DNA of 64,000 bases from Ottelia alismoides (lineage: Eukaryota; Streptophyta; Magnoliopsida; Alismatales; Hydrocharitaceae). The notes beneath the pieces were generated by a model, which ran no database searches, was not told the origin of the DNA, and saw nothing but the letters and a program-made list of their open reading frames with translations. The DNA is taken from NCBI GenBank assembly GCA_037367405.1, contig JAZKJV010000090.1:248001-312000 (forward strand). The letters are read 5' to 3'. Shown here one piece after another: positions 20,298 through 31,805 of the stretch. The translations under genes and the position numbers were made by a program. Positions within the stretch are counted from its first letter, which is position 1. Every line of letters starts with the position of its first letter.

Positions 20298-23200
20298 GCT
20301 ATAAGCATCGGCGAGGAGGCTGCCCACCTCCTTTGTTTTATTATCGAAATCATAAGCATCGACAGTTATATCCCTGCAGGGTTAAACTCGGAATCTGCAG
20401 ATACTAGTTTTTAGAATCCATGTTGGAAAGCATGCGAAGGAGATGGCAAGTGGGAGGGGCACTGTGATGTACACGACTTGGTGAGGATTTTTCTGCTGAA
20501 TCTATCTCTTTGATGTTGAAGAAAATATTTGTTTCTGAGACTACTGCAAGTAAGAAAAAGCTGTTGATCATATGGAGTCATTTTCTTTTAGCCTCCTGGG
20601 AATCAGAACGTGAAAGGAAGAGATCATATTTCTCTATTTTTTATGATTTTTTGTGGTTATATGGATATGTTGACCAAATCTTACACGGTGACGAACTGTC
20701 GAAGAGGACGTGTAAGAAAGTGGAAGATTCGAGAAATGCGCATGATCACACTTATGCGCGTCGTTGGATCTAATGCCCTTGTAACTCGGAAACCTGAAGT
20801 GGGTGTAACCTGTAAGTTATGATATCCTCTCATTTCCTTTTGCTTCCAGTTTTGTTTCAGTTTTTCCATAAGCTTGTGAGGACTTTACATTCTCATTCAC
20901 AGTTATAGATTTGTGATTCTTGTTATGTCATAAACTCATGATTATGGTTCTTTGGATGATTTGGATTGAAAGAAAAGTGAAACTATCCGGCTATATCCTT
21001 AGCTTCAAAATGGGATTACAGGACCATGCAGAACCCCATGCGATGCCTGTACCAAAACTGGCCATGGGAATGACGCCCTGAACCGCTCGTTGCTGTCCCA
21101 GACGGTGTTGTCTGGTGTGAGCGGACGGCACTGGTGCTGCCATGGTTAGCCAGATTTGACTGAACCTTGTCGGATCGTATATGCAGGTGGGTGGTGAGCG
21201 CATCGATGATCCGCTGATTTTGTATGAACTATCCACATTTCTCGTGATTTTAAGATACCAAGGGAAGCTTTGCACCGTGCAATACAGAGGCATCGTGGAG
21301 GAATCCATGTACATGATGTATCTGGAGCCAGTCGACGCTGGAAGTAGCGAGGCCAGCCTTGTCTAGAGTCGCCTCTATGGATCATGGTACAGTGGACTGC
21401 GAAAAGGAAAGCTTCCTTTCCGTTCATGTGTATGAACGAATAGCCAGAATGTCTAGGCGGAAACTGTGGTGCGTTGTTGGCATGTTCAGCGGACTCGATT
21501 TCGTCTTCCTTTAACAGATTCCATCCGAATCTGAGCAGGCAGTCCTTGTCGCTGCTGCAGGGATTAGAAACATCAATCAAATATGTTCTCTAGAATGTTT
21601 CGAAAATCTCTATAAATATTTCAAGTTCATAGTAATTTTCTTCATGTTTTAAACCTAACTTACTTTTCGGTGTTCCTCCTAGTTCGTTAACCGGTGATTC
21701 AAAATTGTAAAGTTCAAACGAAGAACACGAAGAACATTGACAAAGGTGTAAGAAGTTAGATGATGAGATTGCTATCAGGGCTAGTGTAAGGAATCAATGT
21801 TTCTTTCAAGTAATCATGGGAAAAAATACCCCTTCAGGATTGTGTAAAATAAATTGTGATACATTATGCATACACCTAAACAAACAAAGTGTGAGAGCAT
21901 TTTAAAAGAAAGAGGTAATTACTTAACAATTTGAGCTTAAGTATTTTGAGTGGTTGTTGACCAGTCAATTGGATTTGCATTGAAAAAGTTTTCTTCGATA
22001 ATGGTGCAGGTCTAGGTCTTCTAGTCACACATTATCTCAGGAGGAGCTTCAAACACATGTTGCCCATTATTTATTTCCTTGTATGCCTATGTAGTAATGG
22101 ATCCGATGAACGGTGCATAAACAAAAATAGATCGATAAAAAAAACCATGCACAAACATGCATTCTCACTCCAATATTGAACTAAAGACTAATCATGGAAG
22201 ACAACAATCTTTACCATCGGCTCTCGGAACGACCTTAGCAATCGTCTCCCATTATCTTTCAACCAATCATCAGACAAGACAAGAGGAAGATCAACCACAT
22301 TAGCAATCATCAACATCAGTTTTCAACAAAACAATCTTCGCAGGATACCCAATGATCTCCCACTTGAAGACTAATTCGTAGTACATTGTATACCTGTTGT
22401 GAGGCGGAATTCTCCACATGACTTGTGGTGAAAGAGAATTGAGAAAGCCATGTCATTTACTAAATTAGAGAAGTACTTTAGTGTCAATTATCATGTAGAA
22501 TCGGTGGTTTCTTCTAAGTAGGCTGCGTCTAATCTATAAAACCCTAATGGTGCGATTTGATGCCATGCTAAATTGATATCATGGATAATTTATTTTAAGT
22601 GAAGTGAAGCTTTAGCTGCTTGTTTGATTACTTGGATGGAGACGGGTGTGGAGGAGTTGTGATATAACTTCAAGAGAGTTTAGGTGTATGCTCATAAGTT
22701 CTCTTTTTAAACGTCGGATAAGCTTTTCTTCGGTAAGAAAATCATCACTTTTAATGCCAAATTTACCTAGGTTGTCTATTGTGTCAAGAATAAAGCATTT
22801 ACAACGAAAAACATGGATATATTTGATTCGAGAAGAATAATTAAAATGAAGTGCAAATGGTATCTTCTTTGACAACTCACAAAAGCTAAATCTTCTCAAC
22901 AATAACAAAACAAAAATGACAACTGCTTGGATTTTTTTAGACTACACCAACAAAGTTTAAAAATTAGCGACGATTAGTTCAATTTTAGAAAAGTAGCAAT
23001 AGGTAGGTGTTGGCATTCTCAAATGATACATTGACGTATATGCCATTCATTACGAATTGCAAGTACAAAAAAATTTGAAATGAAGAAATATTCGATATTG
23101 TATATTTAACAACGGACAATATAGTTTAGATCTCAAGAAAAAGAGTTATTGTAGACTCATTTTGTTGTAGAGCATCGATACATAACAACAAAACGAGCCC

Positions 23201-23367
23201 ATAACAACATGTATCTCGAAATGTCCTTGCTATATCATCTGAAATTAATATGTTTAACAATGAATACTATTCTTTGTAGAAATTATCTTTTACACTTCAT
23301 TTTTTTATTCACAACGATTGTTGCTTTCTTTGTTATGCTACAAGAAACTGTATGCTCGTCTAAAAAT
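20298..23367. other. 3' flank of the CDC5-like gene and intergenic DNA
   Basis: Bases 20298-20830 are presumably 3' UTR and flank. A 61-codon open frame at 21181-21366 (plus) is preceded by an AG acceptor-like site, but I do not recognise its product. From 21600 the DNA is A+T-rich. About 22940-23360 contains recurring AACGATT/AACAATG words like those in the next element, perhaps a truncated relative. No gene is supported. Confidence 0.45.
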
Positions 23368-23775
23368 CACTACAGGAAATTTGACCTAAAGCAAGAAATA
23401 AATTGAATATTCGATGTCATATCTTCCAATGTTCAATGTATAATAATGAATATTATTCATTGTGAAATTAGCTTTTGTTATTATAATTAGCAACGAATGT
23501 CATATTCATTTCTAAAGTTTCATTTAACAATGATGTATCCATTGGTTTATTCGTCAAAATTTGTACAAATCATTGCTTAATTTACCAACGATTAAAAGAA
23601 AATGTCAACATACAACCGTTGTTATATGATCCATTTTTAGAAATATAACAATGATTACAATAATCATTATGAATTTAAAGATGTAGAGAATATTACTCGT
23701 TGTTATATATTTAACTGCGATGATATGTTAATGAATGTTGAATTATTCATTGCTTTGGTCAATTTTATTGTAGTG
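23368..23775. mobile_element. CACTA-type miniature element
   Basis: It starts CACTACAGGAAATTTGACC and ends with the inverted counterpart of CACTACAATAAAATTGACC (16 of 19 matches). A 3-bp duplication AAT flanks it (23365-23367 and 23776-23778). CACTA ends plus a 3-bp duplication define the CACTA/EnSpm superfamily. The interior is non-coding, with recurring ATTCATTGTT and AACGATT words. Confidence 0.82.
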
Positions 23776-24583
23776 AATGATTACCCATTACCTTTCTCTT
23801 ACGCACAGTCGCTATCTTTAGCGTATCTTTAGCAACGATTCGAAGAAAAAAAAATCTTTTCATGAGTATTTCATGTGATATTCTTTTCCTCTTTGAAATC
23901 TTTGAAGGGTATTCCATCTCATACCATATTTGGGATGTTACTTACAAAACTAGTAAACATATTCTAATATAAATAATTTTTTGCATGATCCAAGCTAAAG
24001 ATGGTTATAGTGTGCTTAATAGATTAGAAAAAGTAAACCATTAGATGCAACCTTTCTAGGGCTCTCTACATGTAGAGTGTTTCTTTAACATCTCTTGTCA
24101 TGTCAGATGATCCCGATTAAGATTATGACTTAATTCCTACTCCTCCAATCATGGCCCCCTTGGAAGCAAAAGGGTGACACTAACATTTCCATAGTTTTTA
24201 CTATTGCAGCATATGATGGATATATAGTACATAACTAAAATAATAAGGCCACTTGATGGAAATAGAATACATGCTGCCCCCTTGAGATGTTACCTCATCA
24301 TGTTTGCATCAAGGGCCTTTAATTTATTGCATAGGTGCAAGAGGCTGTTGCCCTAGACCATTGGAGCACCCAAGTGGGTTGTAACTTAGATGACTATGTA
24401 CACTAAATTATATTTGTGAAAAAATATTTTCATGTACTTGGAATCTTTATTGCCAAGATGAGGGATTGATCTAAAACATAAAATTAATTCTTATTTTATT
24501 AGGTTCTCATATTGGTGTCTATGTGAAGCTTGATATTGCACAATAATCCTAACCCTCCTAGAATGTTGAATTAAATGCTATTT
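23776..24583. other. Intergenic, no gene seen
   Basis: A+T-rich sequence without convincing coding or repeat structure. Confidence 0.5.
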
Positions 24584-24882
24584 CACTACAAGGAAAATAA
24601 GTTGTGTCTACAGAACTTTGTTCACGGATGTAGTGTTTGTGACCACAGAATTGGTCTCTTGCCACAGCACGTCGTGGCCAGTAGCCGTAGCTACAGGTCT
24701 CGTCGCGAGAATTCTCTAACCACGAATACGTTGTAGCACATATCAGTGACCACAGAACTTGTTGTGATCACAACTCTTGTATGAAAACTTTGGCCACGGA
24801 TTGTAGCTACGAGAAACTAGTGGCCACAGAGTTATCGTGGCCACAAGTTTTCGTAGCCACATTACGTGGTCACATCTCATTT
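24584..24882. mobile_element. CACTA-type miniature element, GTGGCCAC family, copy 1
   Basis: It begins CACTACAAGGAAAATAAG and is related along its length to 26856-28010 minus its insert. GTGGCCAC and CCACAGAA words recur throughout, like the subterminal repeats of CACTA elements. The right terminus is lost or mutated. Confidence 0.75.
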
Positions 24883-24933
24883 TAAGTAAATGATTCAATA
24901 GTAGCTATACATCATATAATTATTTCATGTATA

Positions 24934-25276
24934 TATGTGTGTAGAAAAAATGGAGCTATTTTTCCGTAATTTTTTTATCTTTTTTGTAAAATAAACCATA
25001 TATATTCATCTATATATTCATCCAATATACCATTTGAATTTCGTCAGAAATAGAAACTCCTATGCACTCCATTTAGAACAGATAATTTTAACGGTCTAAA
25101 CACTGATGTAATCCACCTGTTCTAGATGGATGGCCTAGGAATCTCCTTTTCTGACGAAATTTGAGTGGCATATTGGAGAGATATATAGATGAATATATAT
25201 GATTTTATTTTGCAGAAAAATAAAAAAAATACAGAAAAATGATGCGAGGGCAACCCCATCAAACCCTACACACACA
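24934..25276. mobile_element. Long foldback element
   Basis: Two arms of roughly 150 bp are imperfect reverse complements. On the left are GTGTGTAG at the outside, ATATTCATCTATATATTCATC in the middle and TTTCGTCAGAAA further in; on the right are TTTCTGACGAAA, GATGAATATATATGA and ACACACAT in mirror order. The apex (about 25070-25120) also pairs through TTTAGAACAG and CTGTTCTAGA. A transcript could form a hairpin of about 150 bp. No clear target duplication was found. Confidence 0.8.
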
Positions 25277-26695
25277 TTCTTTTTAACACCTACATAGTCA
25301 TCTCTGTAAAATAAATCCCCATGAGCTAGTTGAATCGCCATTATAGCAAAGAACTATATATCTTTAATGAAGGTTTTCGCTTAGAAAACAAGAATGATCC
25401 CCTAACAGCCAACGAAGAAAGGGGAAGAGGAGAATGAAACCTAACCTAATCAACCATCTTGATCATGATCCAGTTCACGTGTTTTCGTGCAATGTCGATC
25501 CAACACGTGGAGAAAAAATATCTCTCAACAATCACTAAACAACTTCAGTATACACTTTTTTCGATGTACTATTTCTCTACATTTTCTCTTGCGTCCTCTT
25601 CCTTGTAACGAAGACAGGAACACACAACAAGAAATGACCTCTTCTATACAGAAGGGAACAATGAAGAGCCATGAACTCAACGGATGATGTTTCTTTGCCA
25701 TTCGCAGCCCTCTGGGCCATCTGGGGTGGAAGAAATGATCTGATCTTTAAGAACCAGAGGTTCTATTCTGAAAATGTAATTGCTTCATGTCTTTCCCTTT
25801 ATCGTTTCTGATCTGCAAGGTAATATGTATCTTTATCTTCCTATTAAATGAACGTTTTTGGCGGTGAGTCCCATCTCAGGATTTCACCCTTCTTCCTCTA
25901 AAAAAAATATTTTGTCTCAACCTAATGAAGGATCCTAATCCTCCTCTCCAATCACATTGTCCTTCATCAATTAAATTAAAGCATTAGTACCTTCCTTTGA
26001 AAAGATAGGATTATTATTTTAAGTATTTCTTTGGCAGTGATGCAGGTCACATGGCCACCTCAAAAACAATGTTTTTATTGCCTTTATTACCTTTGCTGAT
26101 GTACCTTTGCTTTTTGTGGATATTGCTGAATGAACAAATATTATTATATATGTGATCAAGTGGAGGAGAGAGGACATTCAAACAGTCCTTTGACCACTAA
26201 CCGATTCGATCCATACAGAAAATATTTTGCACCAGTTATGCATTTAATGCATTATTAATTGTTTCTCCTCGCCGCGTCTTTGTCAGTACATCTTTCAAAT
26301 TTTTTATAGGAATAGTCGAATATCAAGCAAGGGATGCCCAATTCTCATTAAAATCGTGTATCTTTTACTTGCACATGATTTGTTATTGTTGGTCATCAAT
26401 CTGATAATCCAGTATAGGCTCAAAAAAATATATATAATGTTATATATTTAAGTATTTTTAAAAAATCAATATGGATTATGATTTATTATTATATATATAT
26501 CTTATTTCTTTATTAATATTTACTCGTTATTGAATAATTTATTACTATCTGCTGTTCATATATCTTATGTAAAATGGAAATTGAAAATTGATTTCGATTT
26601 GATAGAAATTTCATCATTATCATTATTATCATTATCATAAATGAGAATAAATTTAAATTTTATTTAAATTATCCTATGCTCTGATTTTTTTAAAT
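25277..26695. other. Intergenic, no gene seen
   Basis: A+T-rich. Short open frames on both strands show no recognisable domain. Confidence 0.5.
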
Positions 26696-26852
26696 CACTA
26701 CAACAAAATACTATAGTAGTAGCGAATTCTGGCAACAAAATATTTTAGCTATAGATCGATTGTTTCTTTTGCAATTAACTTTTGATTGTAAAAAAGTAAT
26801 ATACGTCTTAGTTGTTGTAGACTCGCTAGGAATTACATGCAACAGATCATCC
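26696..26852. mobile_element. Left end of a CACTACAACAAAA-type element, truncated
   Basis: CACTACAACAAAAT at 26696 matches the end of the element at 28991 and is followed by similar sequence (TAGTAGC, GGCAACAAAA). No convincing right end is seen; the next CACTA element has inserted close by. Confidence 0.5.
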
Positions 26853-26855
26853 ATT

Positions 26856-28010
26856 CACTACAAGGAAAACAAGTTGTGGCTACAATACTATACCTACGGA
26901 TATGGAGTTTGTGTCCACAGAATTGGGCTATGACCACGACACGCCGTGGCCAGTAGCCGTGGCTAGGGTTGGGCATTGGGCTGGGTCGGCCCGACCCGGC
27001 CCAAAACCCGACCCGTATAATCCGACCCAAACCCGAACTCGAAATTTAGAGGGCGGGCCATGGGCCCTAAAATGAGCCCATATTGATTATCGAGCCGGGT
27101 TTGGGCCTGAGAAGGCCCAAACCCATTAGCCTGATAGCCCGACCCATTCTAAAGCAAGTATATTCATATCTGGTACAGTATAATTACATCAATTATATTC
27201 ATGTTCATTCCAAATACCATGTTCTAACTTTAATATCCTTATTCGAGTGTAGAATAAATGCTTAGACACATTAATAATCATATCCATTAATGTGGATTGA
27301 GGATATTATTACATTAATATACAAGATTATTACATTAATATGCATGAATGGAATCTGTGTCCTCAAATGTTAGAGCATGTACAACTGTAAGTAACCAATC
27401 TGTATTGGGTCATGGTGCCCACATCTACAATAGAATGTGTAATGGTGAATTGAATGGTGGTTTAAGTCGCCATATTTTTACCACATTTCTATTTCCAACA
27501 TACAACTAATGTTAAAATCACAAATTAGTTAGCATGGTTATAGTTCTAAACATGCACACATGCATAAGAAACAACCACACAAATGCAAGAAGAATGGAAG
27601 ACATGATATTGGTATACATATGTGTTAAATTGGGCCGGCCCGACCCGAACCCGGCCCACTTTGTTTGGGCCGGGTTTGGGCTTGGGCCTAATTTTTGAAA
27701 ATAAAATGGGCCTAGGTCCGATCCATTAGCCCATATACTTAAATGGGCTTGGGCCGGGCCAACTCAAACCCGACCCGACCAGGCCCGATGCCCAACCCTA
27801 GCCGTGGCTACGAGTCTCATCGCGAGAGTTTTCTAACCACGAATATGTCGTGGCCACTACAAGTGACTACAGAACTTGTCGTGGCCACAACTCTTGTATG
27901 ATGACTTTGGCCACGGATTGTTGCTATGAGAAACTAGTGGCCACAGAATTATCGTGGCCACAAGTTTCCGTAGCCAAATTCCGTAGCCACCACTGATTTT
28001 TCTTGTAGTG
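26856..28010. mobile_element. CACTA-type miniature element, GTGGCCAC family, copy 2 (split)
   Basis: It starts CACTACAAGGAAAACAAG and ends TTTTTCTTGTAGTG, with a 3-bp duplication ATT at 26853-26855 and 28011-28013. Without the 837-bp hAT-type insert and its duplicated 8 bp it is about 310 bp. GTGGCCAC words recur many times. Confidence 0.9.
26964..27800. mobile_element. hAT-type non-autonomous element nested in the CACTA element
   Basis: Perfect 8-bp target duplication GCCGTGGC at 26956-26963 and 27801-27808. Ends are TAGGGTTGGGCAT and its exact reverse complement ATGCCCAACCCTA. The subterminal parts are packed with GGGCCGGGTTTGGGC/GGCCCGACCC words. The interior is A+T-rich and non-coding. 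Confidence 0.93.
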
Positions 28011-28013
28011 ATT

Positions 28014-28334
28014 GTTGGAGTAGTGAAAATGAACACATTATTGCGCTAATTCTTTGGTTACCCTACTTTTAGTAAAAGGGTATTGTACAACGGATAAATA
28101 GTTGCAAGATGCCACTACTGCAAGATAAGTGACACCGATTATTCCTACAACGTTCTTTTTGAAATATTTGTGTGATTCCATGTTTAGTTCTATTGTGACT
28201 TCATTTATTTATTGGTTGATAATATTATCTTGGATGAAAGTACTTATACCTCATGTTATAAGCCAATTCAACCTGTATTCGACTTATTGCAACAAGAAAA
28301 GCTTTGGTTGCCACAACATTTGGCCAACTTTTGG
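28014..28334. other. Intergenic, no gene seen
   Basis: Short spacer between two CACTA-type elements, with no supported feature. Confidence 0.5.
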
Positions 28335-28648
28335 TGATGTACAAGAAAAATGAGTTGTGGCCACGGTATGTGGCTGCGGAAACTTGTGGCCACGATAATT
28401 TCGTGGCCACTAGTTTCTCGTGGCAATAATTCCGTGGACAAAGTCTTCAACAAGAACTGTAGCCACAACAAGTTCTATGGTCACTTGTAGTGGTCACGAC
28501 ATTTTCGTGGTTAGAGAACTCTCGCGACGAGACTTGTAGCTATGGCTACTGGTTATGATGTGTTGTGGTCAGAGCTCAATTCTGTGACCACAAGCCCCAT
28601 ATCCGTGAGAATAATTCTGTAGCTACAACTTGTTTTCCTTGTATTGTG
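28335..28648. mobile_element. CACTA-type miniature element, GTGGCCAC family, copy 3 (opposite orientation)
   Basis: This is the reverse complement of copies 1 and 2: it begins GTACAAGAAAAATGAGTTGTGG and ends ACAACTTGTTTTCCTTGTATTGTG. The terminal CACTA is mutated at both ends. GTGGCCAC words recur. Confidence 0.82.
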
Positions 28649-28990
28649 GAATTTATGTTGTTGAAAGCTATATATTCTATAACCATAAAAATTTAACCAT
28701 AAGAGATTTATTTTGCTGTGAATCCTTCTCTAGTTGTTTCTTCACCATATCATCTCCAACCATGCTAATACTATTTTTTGGACAATTTAAATATTGTTTG
28801 ACTCTTCCCTGTACACACTTATGGTACCGCAACTTGTTGAAATCTTCATTAAGTTCATTGGTAAATCGGACTTGATTGATATTCCTCTTACTAATATCAA
28901 ACTCTTTACTATTGAACGTTAGAAACCCCATGCTAAATCCATCTATTTCCAAGCTTCACCATGCAAGCCCGAAATTCTGATCTCCTCCTT
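28649..28990. other. Intergenic, no gene seen
   Basis: Open frames of 80-90 codons on both strands have no recognisable domain and are probably chance. Confidence 0.5.
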
Positions 28991-30588
28991 CACTACAACA
29001 AAACACTCAAGTAGTAACTAAGTTTAGCGATGAAATTCTCTAACAACCAACCGTCTCTTTGGCAACAAAAATCCCTTCGGCGAGTCGTTCACTCATACAT
29101 TGTCATAACACATCATTCTAAAGTAATATGTTGCTACAAGTTTGTGGCAAGAGATTGTCAATTGCAATAAAACTATGGCCGCTGTCACAGGGTCAAAATC
29201 CCGGTATCGATTTCGACCGATCCTGTGCGGCGTTAGCTAACCCGTAGCTAACCAGCCTTCCCGAGTATAACGGTCACGGACGCGCTCCAACTCTTCTCGT
29301 ACTCCTGCTTGCTAGCGCACCGACGCTTTCAACACAAACACGAGCACGAACTCCGGATCGCTCAAGAACACTCTCAAGAACACGCTCAAGAACGCTCAAG
29401 AACTCAACCAAGCAATCACACGAGCACGGGCACAAAGCTCTTCTCTTTATTAGAAGGGGAACTATCTCAGGAGTGGGTGGACACTCTACACTTTCTCTTG
29501 TGTAGACTTGTGTACTCTTTACACTTGTGTGTTTACAAATGAGCCACCACCTCTCCTTATATACAAGACTCAAGGCAACCCAAGGGACACTCATTATTAC
29601 ATCTACAATAATGATACATAAAGACACAAGAGACCCTCCGAGTTCTTCGGCAACCCTTCGCGTTCCTCAGCAACTCTTCGTCTGCTTGTCTCTTCGACTC
29701 CCTTGTTGACCTTTCGTCTTCCTACACGGTTGACGCCCAATCAACCGCCCAGTCATCAGCACACTCGCGCTCCAACGCTTGCTGATGCAGCTTTGCCATA
29801 ATTCACCAAGTGCCACCGAACACTTGGTCTTGTGCCAAAGGGAACCCGCGGCCTCCAGACCCTCGTGCGGTAAACCCTTCCTTAGCGGTCTCCATGCTAA
29901 GGGGAAGTCCTCCAGAACTTCGCTATCGTGGCCTCTAGACCACTCTCGTACGTGTACTACCAAGAATGCTCGACAATGCTCGTACTCAGCACCTGCAACG
30001 CTACATGCCTCCTTGGACTGTCACGCATCAATACCGATACCGTGCGCCTTCGTGCGTACGCCTTTGTGACCGTACCGCATTGCTCCTCAATGCGTACTGC
30101 TTCACTGCCCCTCTGTGCTCGCGTATGTATGACTACGTGCGTCCGCTGTGCTCGCACTGCTACAAGCACCACGACACTCTGCTACCGAGCCAGTGTCCGG
30201 TGTGACGCTTCTCCATCACGTACGGTAGAGCCTCCAGACTCTCGTGGATAACCTCCCTGATATCCATACATTTTCGGACTCCTCCTGAAGTCCAGCTTCA
30301 TCGATCATTCTCGAGCATCCAACTACCGTGTCTGCACGATCATTCTCGATCACGAAATTTGGGGGTGTGATAGCCGCCATGTTTTAGGCAATGGCATTGA
30401 CGATGTTAACATCGGAAACTGTTAAATTTTTTCATTATAATATATAAAGCTGAAGTGCGGTGAGTCCTAGCTTGGGATGTCACCTTTTTTCTTTAAAAAA
30501 AACAAAAAAAAACATCTGAAACTACTGTTGTCTCAAGCTAAATTTCTATCATTAAATTTTGTTGCCATGATATACTTTTGTTGTAGTG
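28991..30588. mobile_element. CACTA-type element (CACTACAACAAAA family) split by a solo LTR
   Basis: It starts CACTACAACAAAA and ends TTTTGTTGTAGTG (13-bp perfect inverted repeat), with a 3-bp duplication CTT at 28988-28990 and 30589-30591. Without the nested 1190-bp LTR it is about 400 bp. It is non-coding. Confidence 0.9.
29183..30372. mobile_element. Solo LTR, 1190 bp
   Basis: It begins TGTCACAGGG and ends GGTGTGATA (probably mutated from TGTGACA). A perfect 5-bp target duplication GCCGC lies at 29178-29182 and 30373-30377. A TATA-like box (TTATATACA) is at about 29556. A short array of CTCAAGAACG-like units lies at about 29360-29402. Open frames inside show no domain. No internal retroelement sequence remains, so recombination between two LTRs is the likely origin. 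Confidence 0.88.
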
Positions 30589-30591
30589 CTT

Positions 30592-31430
30592 ATAAATCAC
30601 GAATAGACTTTGCTCGGATCCTAATTAATTAATTGGATGGTTACATCCTCATATACTAAAAAGCTACTTAATTAGGTGGAGAGAATTCATAGAAGTATGA
30701 ATTTATTCCCTCAATCCTACCTCCAATACTTTAATTTTCTTATTATACATTTTCACCTTCCGGAAATTAAGCAAGCAACTTTTCCTCTTACTAGAAAAAA
30801 GTTTTCACATTGGGAATCATCTGGTTCTACTTCTCTTCGTTACATGAGTAAATTTGACGCAAATCCAAAAACAACAGATGCTGGAAAGAATAATCTTCTT
30901 TAGTGCCATTTGTAACAGACTTTATCCCATCTCAAGTTCTCTACGTATTTGAGATCATCAATCGAAGTCATCGATCAATACCGGCTGAAACAGCTCGCAC
31001 ACTCTATCTACGTAATGCTGTCGAATTCACACCCATGATCTGAAACCCCAAAAAGAGAAAATCTCACTCACGACGGAGTTGGATTCCCCATGCAGCTTCA
31101 ATTATATGCTTCACCAGTGTCTCCTCTCTCTCCTCCTGCCATCAACTGGCAGTTCCTGTTGCAAAAATTGGAATCCCCCCCACAGCTATGACCCATTGCT
31201 CCCCAATCAAACCAAAGCTACGTCAGATCACACTGCCCCCCTCCTTAGATTTGCTCGGATTCCCACCCACTTAATATAATACCAAACTGCTAATCAACAC
31301 AAAGGTCTAGTTAATTAATCTACACACCATAGCACCATCCGACCTCCCATGTAGGGAAAGGAAGCAACCAGTATTATCTGTACCATACAAACCCCCTCCC
31401 TGTCCCCATCAAAGCATCAAACCCTCTTCT
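30592..31430. promoter_or_regulatory. Presumed promoter region of the LSH/G1-like gene
   Basis: This 0.8-kb stretch separates the last transposon from the leader of the ALOG gene. No gene is seen. A well-placed TATA box could not be chosen with confidence. Confidence 0.4.
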
Positions 31431-31453
31431 AGAGAGAGAGAGGGGGGGGGGGA
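31431..31453 (+). repeat. GA/poly-G simple repeat near the transcript start
   Basis: An AG dinucleotide run is followed by a run of about 12 G. Such GA-rich tracts are common in plant 5' leaders; the length may vary or be misread in assemblies. Confidence 0.8.
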
Positions 31454-31505
31454 GAGAAAGGATACAAAGACCACTGCCCAAATCCCTCTTCCCTCCATTC
31501 CCCTA

Positions 31506-31620
31506 ATGGAGCCCTAAAAATACACATCACATCATCTCCTCCCCCACTTAACCATTTCAGGCAAACCAAGAGCCTCTCAGAGAGAACTCTATGGATCTCG
31601 CCGTCTCCACTGCACTGTGA
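31506..31620 (+). promoter_or_regulatory. Two short upstream reading frames in the putative 5' UTR
   Basis: ATG at 31506 opens a 3-codon frame (MEP, stop at 31515-31517). ATG at 31591 opens a 9-codon frame (MDLAVSTAL, stop TGA at 31618-31620). If the mRNA starts upstream they could reduce translation of the main protein. Transcription start is not known, so the role is inference. Confidence 0.4.
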
Positions 31621-31805
31621 AGCATTGGCTCTGCATCGGCACACGGAGGCACCGATCGCGATCCCTAAGATAAGGGGAGATTACCTGTGCTTCTTGCAGT
31701 GTGTTCGCACCGGCAAAAACCCTAAAACTGTGTGCTTTGCTACAGCTGAGGTCCATTCCCATCTTCAAAATTAGGGTTCCTACCCTAAAACCCTAATCTC
31801 CTCCC

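Noticed and set aside
21181..21366. 61-codon open frame after an acceptor-like site as a real exon
   Set aside because: No recognisable family and no partner exon; left as unassigned.
28677..28952. 91-codon minus-strand open frame
   Set aside because: A+T-rich context, no homology recognised, no promoter or splice support.
29779..30251. Open frames of about 100 codons with many Cys and Arg
   Set aside because: They lie inside a solo LTR with exact target duplications and have no known domain.
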